A stretch of DNA of 35,947 nt from an uncultured bacterium (GTDB lineage: Bacteria; Bacillota_I; Bacilli_A; RF39; UBA660), in NCBI GenBank assembly GCA_949288335.1, contig CASEJU010000016.1:1-35947 (forward strand). Direction: 5' to 3'. Under the pieces are notes generated by a model. That model ran no database searches. It saw only the letters and a program-made list of their open reading frames with translations, and had not been told where the DNA came from. Positions 16,516 through 25,107 of the stretch are shown piece after piece (position 1 is the first letter of the stretch; every line of letters begins with the position of its first letter). Position numbers and translations under genes: made by a program.

Positions 16516-16544
16516 TTGCTTAAAAATGCTAATTAATATATACT
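16516..16544 (+). promoter_or_regulatory. promoter of proS
   Basis: TTGCTT (16516-16521), 17 nt, TATACT (16539-16544), just after the terminator and 22 nt before ATG. AAGGAG serves as ribosome binding site. Confidence 0.6.
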
Positions 16545-16565
16545 TTAATAAGAAGGAGTAGAATT

Positions 16566-18263
16566 ATGAAACTTAAACATAGTTATTTTTATACGCTTAG
16601 AAATGACGCAAAGGACGAAGAGTCAGTAAGCGGTAATTTACTTACCAGGTGCGGTATGATTAAAAAGACCTCAAGCGGAGTATACATGTATTTGCCCCTT
16701 GGTTATAAGGTTATGAAAAACATCGAAAAAGTTATAAGAGAAGAAATGGAAAGCATAGACGCAGGTGAACTTTTAATGCCGGCTTTAATACCAGAAGAGG
16801 TATACACCATATCAGGAAGACGTGATGCTTTTGGAAAAGATATGTTTTCTTTAAAAGATCGCTTTTTAAAAAATTACGTACTAGCTCCAACCCACGAAGA
16901 GCTTTTTACCATTGCGGCGCAAGCCAAAATAAAATCATATAAGGATTTACCATTTAGTATTTATCAGATTCAAGATAAATTTAGGGATGAGCCAAGGTGT
17001 CGCTACGGCCTTATTAGGGTAAGAGAGTTTTTAATGAAGGATGCATATTCGTTTGACATGGATGAAAAAGGTCTTAATGATTCTTATAATGATATGTATA
17101 ATGCGTATAAAAGGATATTTACAAGATTAGGTATTGATTACCGAATCGTTAAATCAGATACAGGAGCCATGGGCGGGCTTTTGTCAGAAGAGTTTCAGGC
17201 GATAACGAACATTGGTGAAGATAAGTTAGTTATTTGTGATCATTGTGGTTACGCTGCTAATAGTGATATTGCAAAATGTACTTTATTAACAAAGAAAAGT
17301 GATGAGGAATTAAAAATAAGAGAGCTTATTAAAACGCCATCCGCAGGCAGTATAGAAGAAGTATCCAAGTATTTACAAGAAGATAAAGAGCGCTTTGTTA
17401 AAACTTTAATTTATAAAATTGATGAAAAGTTTTACGGGGTGTTAGTTAAAGGAAGCATGGACGTAAACGAATCCAAGCTAAAGAAATTATTAAATGCTAA
17501 TGAAGTTTCTTTAGCAACCATAGAAGAAGTAGAAGAAGTAACTAAAGTAAAAATAGGCTTTGCAGGACCGGTTGGGCTTGATGTACCAATTATCGTTGAT
17601 AACGAAGTTTTAAACATGACAAACTTTATCGTTGGTGCCAATAAAACCGACTATCATTTTAAAAACGTTAACTTAGAAGACTTTAACTACGTATTAACTG
17701 GTGACATACGTAATATAACCCAAAAGGATTGTTGCCCTAATTGTGGTAAAGAATTAAGTTTTAAAAACGGTATAGAAATTGGTAATACTTTTAAACTTGG
17801 AACCAAGTATTCTGAAAGTTTAGGATTAAATTATCTTAATAAAGAAAACGAAAGTCTTCCCGTTTGGATGGGATGCTACGGAATTGGTATAGGAAGGTGC
17901 ATGGCATCAGTAGTAGAACAGCACCATGATGATAAAGGTATAATATGGCCAATGGAAATAGCGCCGTTTAAGGTTTCGATTCTGGTTTTAAACACGGATG
18001 ATGCTTCTCAAATGGACGCTGCAAATTACCTGTATGAAAACTTAAGAAAATCATCAATTTCAACCATTTTAGATGACCGTGATGAAAGAGCTGGAGTTAA
18101 GTTTAACGACATGGATTTAATTGGTATTCCAATAAGAATTACGATAGGTAATAAAATAAAAGATCAAATAGTAGAAATAAAGCAAAGAAAAAAAGATGAC
18201 TTTGAAGAAGTTTCACTATATGATGCTTTATCAAAGGTAGAAGATATTATTGATGGTGAATAA
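16566..18263 (+). CDS. proS: prolyl-tRNA synthetase (bacterial type with editing insertion)
   Basis: The 565-residue class II synthetase is of the bacterial ProS form. LTRCGMIKKTSSGVYMYLPLG is near residues 26-46 (motif 1 region), APTHEELFT near 116-124. QDKFRDEPRCRYGLIRVREF (about 137-156) is motif 2, and WMGCYGIGIGRCMASVVEQ (about 435-453) is motif 3. The YbaK-like editing domain is inserted at about 240-370 (KTLIYKIDEKFYGVLVKGSMDVN, KIGFAGPVGL). The anticodon-binding domain is C-terminal. Two CxxC-like pairs appear (CDHCGYA, CCPNCGKE). It charges tRNA-Pro and clears misacylated Ala-tRNA-Pro. It has its own promoter and terminator. Confidence 0.97.
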   Translation: MKLKHSYFYTLRNDAKDEESVSGNLLTRCGMIKKTSSGVYMYLPLGYKVMKNIEKVIREEMESIDAGELLMPALIPEEVYTISGRRDAFGKDMFSLKDRFLKNYVLAPTHEELFTIAAQAKIKSYKDLPFSIYQIQDKFRDEPRCRYGLIRVREFLMKDAYSFDMDEKGLNDSYNDMYNAYKRIFTRLGIDYRIVKSDTGAMGGLLSEEFQAITNIGEDKLVICDHCGYAANSDIAKCTLLTKKSDEELKIRELIKTPSAGSIEEVSKYLQEDKERFVKTLIYKIDEKFYGVLVKGSMDVNESKLKKLLNANEVSLATIEEVEEVTKVKIGFAGPVGLDVPIIVDNEVLNMTNFIVGANKTDYHFKNVNLEDFNYVLTGDIRNITQKDCCPNCGKELSFKNGIEIGNTFKLGTKYSESLGLNYLNKENESLPVWMGCYGIGIGRCMASVVEQHHDDKGIIWPMEIAPFKVSILVLNTDDASQMDAANYLYENLRKSSISTILDDRDERAGVKFNDMDLIGIPIRITIGNKIKDQIVEIKQRKKDDFEEVSLYDALSKVEDIIDGE

Positions 18264-18264
18264 G

Positions 18265-18299
18265 ATAGCAAAAAATGACGTTTTTTTGCTATTTTTTTT
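18265..18299 (+). terminator. intrinsic terminator of proS
   Basis: ATAGCAAAAAA (18265-18275), loop TGACGT, TTTTTTGCTAT (18282-18292), then T run. Confidence 0.85.
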
Positions 18300-18367
18300 A
18301 ATTTTTTTTAATATTTTAGGGGAATTTTTAAAAAAACGGAGAATAATTAAATTAGGAGGACCTTTTT

Positions 18368-20113
18368 ATGGAGAAAATACCATATGACCTAGTTTTAGAT
18401 ATTCAGCGCAAGGTAAACATAGTTGACGTAATTGGTGAGTATTTACCATTAGAAAGACGTGGAAAAAATTATTTTGCTATTTGTCCGTTTCATGATGATC
18501 ATAACCCTAGCATGAGTATATCTTCTGAAAAACAAATATATACTTGTTTTGTGTGCGGGGCATCCGGTAACGTTTTTAACTTCGTAATGAATTATGAAAA
18601 CATAAGCTTTACCGAAGCGGTAAGTAAGGTTGCAAAAAAAGCAGGAATTGATATTAATTATCATGATACAAAAAAAGTCTATAAAAAAGATGATGAAAAC
18701 GATAAATACTACAAGATGTTTGACATAACAAGTAAGTATTATCAAAACAACTTAAAAAGTGTCTATGGTAAAAAGGCAATCCAGTATTTAAACCAAAGAA
18801 ACTTAGACGGTAACGTAATTAAAGAATTTGAAATTGGTTTATCGATGAACGATAATAACTTAAGTAAGATATTAAAAAATAAGGGATATGACGTTAATGA
18901 TTTAATAGACGTTGGGTTATGTGGTAAAAAGGATAAGTATATTTATGATGTTTTTCGAAACCGAATAATGTTTCCTTTATATAACTTAAATGGACAAGTT
19001 ATTGGCTTTTCCGGAAGAATATATAATAACGAGGAAAACGAAAGCAAATACGTTAACTCAAAAGAATCGGTTATTTTTAAAAAAGGTAGCGTTTTGTATA
19101 ATTATCACCGGGCGTTAAACGAAGCAAGGGAAAAACACCAAATAATAATAGTAGAGGGTTTCATGGATGTAATAAGGCTTTTTACCATTGGCGTTAAAAA
19201 CGTTGTTGCAACGATGGGAACCGCTATTACAAAAAATCACGCTAGTTTAATCAAAAGGATGAGTAAAAACGTTATTTTGTGTTTTGATGGAGATAAAGCT
19301 GGAGAAAAAGCTACCTTAAGTGCGTTAGAACAGTTTGAAAAAATTGGTTTATCTCCTAAGATAATAAGGTTAGAAGATGATTTGGATCCTGACGATTACG
19401 TAGTAAAAAAAGGAAAAGATGCATTTTTTACCCATTTTGCTAATCCTTTATCAGACGTTTTGTTTAAATTGGACGTTGATAAGAAAAACACTAATTTTAA
19501 CGATTATAAAGAAGTATCTAATTATTTGAACTTAGCCGTTAAAGAACTAGAAAAAATAGATGACAAAGTAATTTATGAGCTTACGCTAAAGGATTTATCT
19601 AAACAAACGGGTGTTGATGTAAGTACCATAAACGAAATGGTATCTAATAAACCGAAGAAAGTAACAAATATAATTGATAAAAGAATTATAAGTAATAAAG
19701 ATAAATATACTAAGGCTGAAGAATATTTGATTTATTACATGTTAAGAAACAAAGATGCGATTTATTTATACCAAAATAAAGTATCTTATTTAAAGGATAA
19801 ACGCTTATCAAGAATAGCCATGGAAATCCTTGAGTTTTATGAGCGTAATAAGTATATAAACACAACTGATTTTACTATTTTTTTAGAAGATAAAACGGAA
19901 CTTATTAACGAGGTTTTAAGAATCGATGAGTTAAATCTTCCTTTAGAAGTTTCAACTGATGTATTAAATGATTATATAAAAACGATTGATGAAGGCATAA
20001 TAAAAAAAGAAATAGAAAAAGTAAAAGAAAAAATAAAAACCGAAACAAACGTTGCTAAAAAAATAGCATTACTAGAAAAGTTAAGGAATTTAAAAAAGAA
20101 GGAGTGTAAATAA
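18368..20113 (+). CDS. dnaG: DNA primase DnaG
   Basis: The 581-residue primase has an N-terminal CHC2 zinc finger ([12 protein letters not shown] near residue 39, then [11 protein letters not shown] near residue 59). The catalytic core includes [18 protein letters not shown], and the TOPRIM motifs are [13 protein letters not shown] and [16 protein letters not shown], with DDLDPDDYV following. The C-terminal helicase-binding region is divergent, as usual. It makes primers at the replication fork. AGGAGG at 18355 lies nine nt before ATG. The gene overlaps sigA by one base (TAATG), the dnaG-sigA arrangement conserved in Bacillota. A clear promoter was not found between the proS terminator and the gene. 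Confidence 0.97.
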   Translation: MEKIPYDLVLDIQRKVNIVDVIGEYLPLERRGKNYFAICPFHDDHNPSMSISSEKQIYTCFVCGASGNVFNFVMNYENISFTEAVSKVAKKAGIDINYHDTKKVYKKDDENDKYYKMFDITSKYYQNNLKSVYGKKAIQYLNQRNLDGNVIKEFEIGLSMNDNNLSKILKNKGYDVNDLIDVGLCGKKDKYIYDVFRNRIMFPLYNLNGQVIGFSGRIYNNEENESKYVNSKESVIFKKGSVLYNYHRALNEAREKHQIIIVEGFMDVIRLFTIGVKNVVATMGTAITKNHASLIKRMSKNVILCFDGDKAGEKATLSALEQFEKIGLSPKIIRLEDDLDPDDYVVKKGKDAFFTHFANPLSDVLFKLDVDKKNTNFNDYKEVSNYLNLAVKELEKIDDKVIYELTLKDLSKQTGVDVSTINEMVSNKPKKVTNIIDKRIISNKDKYTKAEEYLIYYMLRNKDAIYLYQNKVSYLKDKRLSRIAMEILEFYERNKYINTTDFTIFLEDKTELINEVLRIDELNLPLEVSTDVLNDYIKTIDEGIIKKEIEKVKEKIKTETNVAKKIALLEKLRNLKKKECK

Positions 20114-21201
20114 TGAAAGAAATCAAGACTTTTGAACAAAGAAAAAAGGAGTTATTAAAAAAGGGTAAAGAAAAAGGGGTATTAACTTATGAAGAACTAG
20201 CGGAAAGCCTAAAGGGATTGGAGCTTGATGCGGACTCACTAGATGAGTTATATAATGCTTTTCACGATAATAACATTGACATAATCTCTGAAAATTTTGA
20301 GGATGAAGAATCTGGTGAAGACGAAGGTGATGCTCTTTCTATAGAAGACGTTTCTCTTCCTAAAAACGCTAATATAAATGATCCGGTTAGGATGTATTTA
20401 AAAGAAATAGGTAAAATAAGTTTACTTAGTTTAGATGAGGAACTTGCTTTATCAAAAAGGGTGGAAGAAGGAGATGAAGAAGCTAAAAAGATTTTAGCAG
20501 AGTCAAATTTAAGACTTGTAGTTTCAATCGCTAAACGTTATGTTGGAAGAAACTTATCTTTCCTTGATTTAATACAAGAAGGGAACATCGGCCTTATGAA
20601 AGCGGTGGATAAATTTGATGCCTCTAAAGGTTATAAGTTTTCAACCTATGCAACTTGGTGGATAAGACAAGCTATAACGCGTGCAATCGCGGACCAAGCC
20701 AAAACCATTCGAGTTCCGGTTCACATGGTAGAAACAATAAATAAATTAAAAAGAATTCAAAGACAGCTAACCCTTGAGTTAAACCGTGAACCAAGTGAGG
20801 AAGAACTAGCTAAAAAAATGGGTACCACCGAAGATAAGGTAAGGGAAATTTTTAAAATATCTCAAGACCCATTATCTTTGGAAACTCCAATAGGTGAAGA
20901 AGATGACTCACACTTAGGAGACTTTCTAAAGGACGAAAGTTCAATGAGTCCGGAAGAGTACGCCATTAACGAAGTGTTAAAAGACGAAATACAAGAAGTT
21001 CTATGCACGCTTACTCCTCGTGAAGAAGAGGTGTTAAAACTACGTTTTGGTCTTCATGGAGGAACATGTCATACCCTTGAAGAAGTTGGAAACATGTTTG
21101 GGGTTACAAGGGAAAGAATAAGGCAAATAGAAGCGAAGGCGCTAAGGAAGTTAAGGCATCCTTCAAGATCTAGAAAATTAAAGGATTATTTAAGTGACTA
21201 G
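20113..21201 (+). CDS. sigA: RNA polymerase principal sigma factor SigA (RpoD)
   Basis: The 362-residue protein has the usual sigma-70 regions. Region 1.2 is [21 protein letters not shown]. Region 2 has [36 protein letters not shown] and the -10-recognition block [22 protein letters not shown]. Region 3 includes [14 protein letters not shown]. Region 4 has [15 protein letters not shown] and the -35-binding helix [28 protein letters not shown]. Length is close to B. subtilis SigA (371). The preserved regions 2.4 and 4.2 agree with the TTGACA/TATAAT-like promoters seen here. It is translationally coupled to dnaG and overlaps trmK by 8 nt. Confidence 0.98.
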   Translation: MKEIKTFEQRKKELLKKGKEKGVLTYEELAESLKGLELDADSLDELYNAFHDNNIDIISENFEDEESGEDEGDALSIEDVSLPKNANINDPVRMYLKEIGKISLLSLDEELALSKRVEEGDEEAKKILAESNLRLVVSIAKRYVGRNLSFLDLIQEGNIGLMKAVDKFDASKGYKFSTYATWWIRQAITRAIADQAKTIRVPVHMVETINKLKRIQRQLTLELNREPSEEELAKKMGTTEDKVREIFKISQDPLSLETPIGEEDDSHLGDFLKDESSMSPEEYAINEVLKDEIQEVLCTLTPREEEVLKLRFGLHGGTCHTLEEVGNMFGVTRERIRQIEAKALRKLRHPSRSRKLKDYLSD

Positions 21202-21886
21202 TAAAATTAAATTATCAAAAAGATTAAGTACGATTGCAAAGATGGTGGATCATTCATCTTCACTTGCGGACGTGGGATGTGATCACGCACTACTTGATAT
21301 ATATCTTTCGCAAAACGATATAATAAAAAAAGCGGTTGCTTGTGATATTACCGAAAACGCCTTAAAAGGAGCTTTAAAAAACTTATTAAAAAGTAACGTA
21401 AAAAACGTGACTTTAAGAATATCAGATGGCTTATCTAAAATAACAAGTGAAGATAAAATTGATACGCTAGTAATTTCTGGTTTGGGTGGTAATAAAATAA
21501 TAAGTATATTAAATGATGGGAAAGAAAAATTAAATAAAATATCAACTATTATACTTGCTCCAAACACAGACGTAAGTAAGGTTAGAAAAAAATTATTAGA
21601 AATAGGTTACTTCATTGAAGATGAAAAATTAGTTAAAGAAAGGAAAATTATTTACACGGTAATAAAGTTTAAAAAAGGACTTAAAAAATATAATTCAAAA
21701 CAAATTTATTTAGGACCAGTTTTACTTAAAAATAAGGATGATTTGTTTAATGAAGCAATACTTGATATCGTTGATAAAAACAAAAGAATAATAAAAAACT
21801 TGCCAAGTTATATGTTATTTAAAAAAATAAGGTTAATCATAACCAATTTAAAATTAAAAAAAGAAATGAATAGAAAAACTAATTAA
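21194..21886 (+). CDS. trmK: tRNA (adenine-22-N1) methyltransferase TrmK (YqfN)
   Basis: The 230-residue protein is a class I methyltransferase of the TrmK family. [32 protein letters not shown] contains motif [15 protein letters not shown] follows, then [10 protein letters not shown], and [12 protein letters not shown] is the family-specific loop. It methylates A22 in the D-loop region of tRNA-Ser and others. The start is GTG 21194 within the end of sigA, with AAGGA at about 21181; later ATGs would remove the conserved LSKRL. The sigA-trmK neighbourhood is as in B. subtilis, with cccA and yqfO missing. Confidence 0.92.
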   Translation: MTSKIKLSKRLSTIAKMVDHSSSLADVGCDHALLDIYLSQNDIIKKAVACDITENALKGALKNLLKSNVKNVTLRISDGLSKITSEDKIDTLVISGLGGNKIISILNDGKEKLNKISTIILAPNTDVSKVRKKLLEIGYFIEDEKLVKERKIIYTVIKFKKGLKKYNSKQIYLGPVLLKNKDDLFNEAILDIVDKNKRIIKNLPSYMLFKKIRLIITNLKLKKEMNRKTN

Positions 21887-21909
21887 TGGTTTTAATTCAT
21901 TTCTTTTTT
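21856..21909. terminator. bidirectional terminator between trmK and the YqfQ-like gene
   Basis: AAAAAAAGAAATGAAT (21856-21871) pairs with ATTCATTTCTTTTTT (21895-21909), with an inner AAAAC/GTTTT stem. T runs are present on both strands. It overlaps the 3' ends of both convergent genes. Confidence 0.8.
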
Positions 21910-22300
21910 ATAAGAAAAAGATTGGTTCTGGAGCTTGGTTAACTTTTGTTTCTTTTACTTTGTTTGACGGGCTATTTTGGTTATCATCCTTTTTTATAAC
22001 AGGTTCATTATTACTTATTTTAGTAAATTCTTTTCCTATTTTTCCTAATGTTTTAAGGTTTTTAAAAACTGGCTTTACTTGGTAGTATAACGGTATTGCT
22101 TGGTTGACAACACTAAGCGTTTTTTGTGCGTTTGAAAGTAGTGATCCCCAGTTTATTTTACTAAATAAAGAGCCTACTTTTCCTAAAGCACCTCCGCTTG
22201 GTGCCGCGGCAGTTAAGTTAGATGCGCTTGCTAAACCGTTTGCAATTGGTGCTGTTTGAATTAGCGTATTAGGAATCATATAAGGCATGGTACCATACAT
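21908..22300 (-). CDS. yqfQ: YqfQ/VrrA-like protein
   Basis: The 130-residue protein has the plan of the YqfQ family. An N-terminal MYGTMPYMIPNT is followed by a Gly/Ala/Ser-rich part (GLASASNLTAAAPSGGALGKVGSLFS). A conserved core SLLSNAQKTLSVVNQAIPLYYQVKPVFKNL lies about 54-83 and resembles the YqfQ core 'MLGNVQKVLG..QQ..P..QQYGPLVRNL'. A charged, variable tail ends APEPIFFL. YqfQ is uncharacterised, found in spore-forming Bacilli and encoded near sigA-trmK-ispH, which is the neighbourhood here. GAGGTG lies upstream of ATG 22300. No haem or ispH genes are nearby. The low-complexity nature limits certainty. Confidence 0.62.
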   Translation of the reverse strand: MYGTMPYMIPNTLIQTAPIANGLASASNLTAAAPSGGALGKVGSLFSKINWGSLLSNAQKTLSVVNQAIPLYYQVKPVFKNLKTLGKIGKEFTKISNNEPVIKKDDNQNSPSNKVKETKVNQAPEPIFFL

Positions 22301-22319
22301 AAAATCACCTCTTTATACT

Positions 22320-22349
22320 AATATATGAAATAAAATTAAAAATGGTCAA
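22320..22349 (-). promoter_or_regulatory. minus-strand promoter of the YqfQ-like gene
   Basis: On the minus strand TTGACC (22344-22349), 18 nt, TATATT (22320-22325). Confidence 0.6.
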
Positions 22350-22397
22350 ATTAATGTAATAAAAATAACTATTTACTATTTAAATTTATGAAAATTA

Positions 22398-22406
22398 TGA
22401 TATAAT
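22398..22406 (+). promoter_or_regulatory. extended -10 promoter of pilC
   Basis: TGATATAAT (22398-22406) with no good -35 at 17 nt. AGGAAGGTG follows ahead of ATG 22432. Confidence 0.5.
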
Positions 22407-22431
22407 GTTCTATAGAATAGGAAGGTGTTTT

Positions 22432-24252
22432 ATGAGCGCATTAGATATTATATTGTTACCATTTGTTTGCATATATAGAGGTTTTGTAACAGTATTACTA
22501 TTGCCATATTATTTTGTAATAGGTATTGGTAAGGTTTTTGCAAAAGATAAAGTAAAGCCAAAAGAAGTGAAAAAAGTTTCAATACCAGAGATTAAGTCTG
22601 GAGAAAAAGTTAAAGTAATTAAAGAAAAACGCTCAGCATATCAAACACCGCCAAAAAAAGAAACTAATCAAGCCAAAATATCAAAAGAAAAAGAAGAAAA
22701 TAAAATAAGAAGACAAAAAGAGTTTGAAAAATTAGTTGCTAAAGCAAGGATAGAAGAAGCTAAAAGGATTAAAGAACAAGAAAAAATTAGAATTGAAAAC
22801 GAGAAAAAAGAAAAGCAAAGAATCGCTCGTGAATTAGAGAAAAAGAAAAAAGAAGAAGCACAAGAAGCAGCTAGAGAAAAAAAGTTGCAAGCTTTAAAAG
22901 CAAAAGGAGAGCCTGCTACTTTTTCTGAAAAAATTAAGGCTTTTTATCAAAAACTAACATATAATAAAAAAGAACAGTTGGAATTAGAGGCTAAAAAAAG
23001 TGTTTTAGATGAACAGTTTAAGGACAAAGGAAAAGAAAGTGCAAGATTATCTAAACCACTTTTATTCTCGTATACAGCTCGTAATCCAAAAGGTGAAATA
23101 GAAAAAGGTGAGATAGAGGCATTATCAAGGGTTGATGTTCATTCGTTTTTACTTGCTGAAGGATATGAGGTTTATGAAATAACAGCAGCAAAGCCAAAAA
23201 CAAACATTTTAACTTATAAAATGAAGAGAAATCGTTTAATTTTTTATTTGACACAATTATCAGCTTATTTAAAATCAGGTATAGCACTTGCGGAAGCTGT
23301 AAAAATACTTGATGATCAAGCCAAGGTTGTTAATGAAAAAAAGGCTTGGCGTGCGGTTTATTATGATTTATCAATGGGTGATGTATTATCATCTGCCATG
23401 GAAAAAAGAAAAGATACGTTTCCAAGACTTTTAATAAACATGATTAAAACAGCTGAAATGACTGGTAATTTACCAGAAACGTTAGATGATATGGTTGATT
23501 ATTATACCGAGTCTGAAACAACTAGAAAACAGATGAAATCAGCTATGATGTACCCAACCATTGTTACGGTATTTGCCGCTGTTGTTGTTACCTTTATTTT
23601 AATGTGGGTTGTTCCTCAGTTCGTTGATATTTACGCGGATTTAGGAAGTGATATCCCAACGATTACCAAAGTTGTTATCGCTATTAGTGACTTTTTAAAG
23701 AACTATTTAATTTATATTTTAATTGTTTTAATTATCGTAATATTAATATACCTATATTTATTTAGAAACGTTAAAGCGTTTAGAAGAACCGTTCAGGAAT
23801 TTTTAATGCATTTACCAGTATTTGGTAACATCATGATATATAACGAGGTAACTATTTTTGCAAAAACGTTTGCAAACCTTATTAATCATAACGTATTTAT
23901 CACTGATTCAATAGACGTATTAAGTAAAATAACTGATAATGAAATATACAAAAAGCTTATTTTTGATACCGCTAAAAACTTAACTAAGGGTGAGTCTATT
24001 TCTTCGGCGTTTAAAGATCACTGGGCTTTTCCAAACATTGCGTATCAAATGCTTTTGACAGGTGAAAAAACAGGTAGACTAGGGCCTATGATGGAACGTG
24101 TATCTGATTATTATCAAGAACAACACCGTACGATTATTAACCAGATGAAGTCTTTAATAGAACCAATCATGATAGTTGTTTTGGCAGTTTTGGTTGGTGG
24201 GATTTTACTTGCGGTTATTCTTCCTATGTACGGTATGTATGATGCATTATAA
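22432..24252 (+). CDS. pilC: type IV pilus/type II secretion inner-membrane platform protein PilC/GspF with long N-terminal coiled-coil extension
   Basis: The 606-residue protein starts at ATG 22432 (GGAAGGTG upstream). The GspF/PilC core starts at about residue 205 with the small N domain SYTARNPKGEIEKGEIEALS. Two T2SSF repeats follow: about 265-390 (FYLTQLSAYLKSGIALAEAV, IKTAEMTGNLPETLDDMVDYY) and 460-590 (FAKTFANLINHNVFITDSI, LLTGEKTGRLGPMMERVSDYY). There are three membrane helices, the last at the C-terminus. Unusual is the first 200 residues: an N-terminal hydrophobic segment (about 4-35) and then a K/E-rich coiled coil (about 80-165, KRIKEQEKIRIENEKKEKQR), absent from ordinary PilC of about 350-400 residues. 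It would recruit the ATPase and assemble pilins made from 26543 and 27095. Confidence 0.92.
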   Translation: MSALDIILLPFVCIYRGFVTVLLLPYYFVIGIGKVFAKDKVKPKEVKKVSIPEIKSGEKVKVIKEKRSAYQTPPKKETNQAKISKEKEENKIRRQKEFEKLVAKARIEEAKRIKEQEKIRIENEKKEKQRIARELEKKKKEEAQEAAREKKLQALKAKGEPATFSEKIKAFYQKLTYNKKEQLELEAKKSVLDEQFKDKGKESARLSKPLLFSYTARNPKGEIEKGEIEALSRVDVHSFLLAEGYEVYEITAAKPKTNILTYKMKRNRLIFYLTQLSAYLKSGIALAEAVKILDDQAKVVNEKKAWRAVYYDLSMGDVLSSAMEKRKDTFPRLLINMIKTAEMTGNLPETLDDMVDYYTESETTRKQMKSAMMYPTIVTVFAAVVVTFILMWVVPQFVDIYADLGSDIPTITKVVIAISDFLKNYLIYILIVLIIVILIYLYLFRNVKAFRRTVQEFLMHLPVFGNIMIYNEVTIFAKTFANLINHNVFITDSIDVLSKITDNEIYKKLIFDTAKNLTKGESISSAFKDHWAFPNIAYQMLLTGEKTGRLGPMMERVSDYYQEQHRTIINQMKSLIEPIMIVVLAVLVGGILLAVILPMYGMYDAL

Positions 24253-24267
24253 AAGGAGTATAACATT

Positions 24268-25056
24268 ATGAATTTAGAAGTGTTTAACGCGGTTATAATA
24301 TTTATTTTAGGATTGGTATTTGGCTCTTTTTATAACGTAGTTGGATATCGTCTTGCTAACAACATGTCGATTGTGTTTCCTGCTTCTCATTGTACGAAAT
24401 GCAATCATAGACTTAGGTTTTATGAATTAATACCAGTTATATCATACATTTTTTTAAAGGGTAGGTGTAAGGTTTGTAAAGAAAGGATATCACCGTTTTA
24501 TCCTTTCTTTGAACTTCTAACCGGAGTACTTTTTTTACTATCTTACCTTAAGTTTGGTTTAACTTTGGATTTTTTAATTGCAATAACTTTTATTTCAGTT
24601 TTAATAATTATAAGTATCAGTGATGTTAAGTATTTTATAATACCAGATGAGGTTTTAATTACAGGAGTAATATTAATTATAATAGAATTAATTATTAAAA
24701 CCTTTGTAAATGATTTAACCATCTTTAACGGTGTTATAATGCCCATTTTAAATGGGCTTGGAGCCTTTGCTTTATTATTCTTATTTAAGTGCTTAGGTGA
24801 TTTAATGTTTAAAACAGAAAGCTTAGGTGGGGGAGATATTAAACTATTATTTTTAATAGGTTTAGCGTTAGGCTTTGACATGGCGATTGTAACAATTTTT
24901 ATTGCATCGTTTATAGCACTACCGTTATCTATTATAAGTTTAGTTAAAAACAATAATAACATTCTTCCGTTTGGTCCTTATTTATCGGTGGCTGCAACGA
25001 TTATAATTCTTACCGGACTTAATTTAAATATGATACTTGATTTTTTTACAAAATAG
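24268..25056 (+). CDS. pilD: prepilin peptidase / N-methyltransferase (PilD/ComC family, A24)
   Basis: The 262-residue polytopic membrane protein has FILGLVFGSFYNVVGYRL at the start. A cytoplasmic loop with two CxxC pairs (HCTKCNHR near 42-45, GRCKVCKE near 66-69) follows, as in bifunctional prepilin peptidases. The catalytic aspartates are in ISDVKYFIIPDE (about 117-128) and SLGGGDIKLL (about 187-196). It cleaves after the glycine in the class III signals of prepilins and N-methylates the new N terminus. It is 15 nt after pilC with AAAGGAG before ATG, so it is co-transcribed. Substrates in this window are the proteins at 11852, 26543 and 27095. Confidence 0.95.
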   Translation: MNLEVFNAVIIFILGLVFGSFYNVVGYRLANNMSIVFPASHCTKCNHRLRFYELIPVISYIFLKGRCKVCKERISPFYPFFELLTGVLFLLSYLKFGLTLDFLIAITFISVLIIISISDVKYFIIPDEVLITGVILIIIELIIKTFVNDLTIFNGVIMPILNGLGAFALLFLFKCLGDLMFKTESLGGGDIKLLFLIGLALGFDMAIVTIFIASFIALPLSIISLVKNNNNILPFGPYLSVAATIIILTGLNLNMILDFFTK

Positions 25057-25075
25057 CATTATTGCTATTTTTTTT
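25051..25075 (+). terminator. terminator of the pilC-pilD operon
   Basis: AAATAGCA (25051-25058), loop TTAT, TGCTATTT (25063-25070), then T run; overlaps the pilD stop. Confidence 0.8.
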
Positions 25076-25080
25076 AAAAC

Positions 25081-25107
25081 AAAAAAAGTGCCTTAATTAA
25101 GCACTTT
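25081..25107 (-). terminator. terminator of the minus-strand pilB
   Basis: On the minus strand AAAGTGC, loop, GCACTTT and a T run (plus-strand A7 at 25081-25087; arms 25085-25091 and 25101-25107). It overlaps the pilB stop. Confidence 0.75.

Noticed and set aside
24543-24962. 139-codon minus-strand ORF opposite pilD
   Set aside because: Its hydrophobic and repetitive Ile/Asn composition follows from the codons of the membrane protein on the other strand; no initiation signals.
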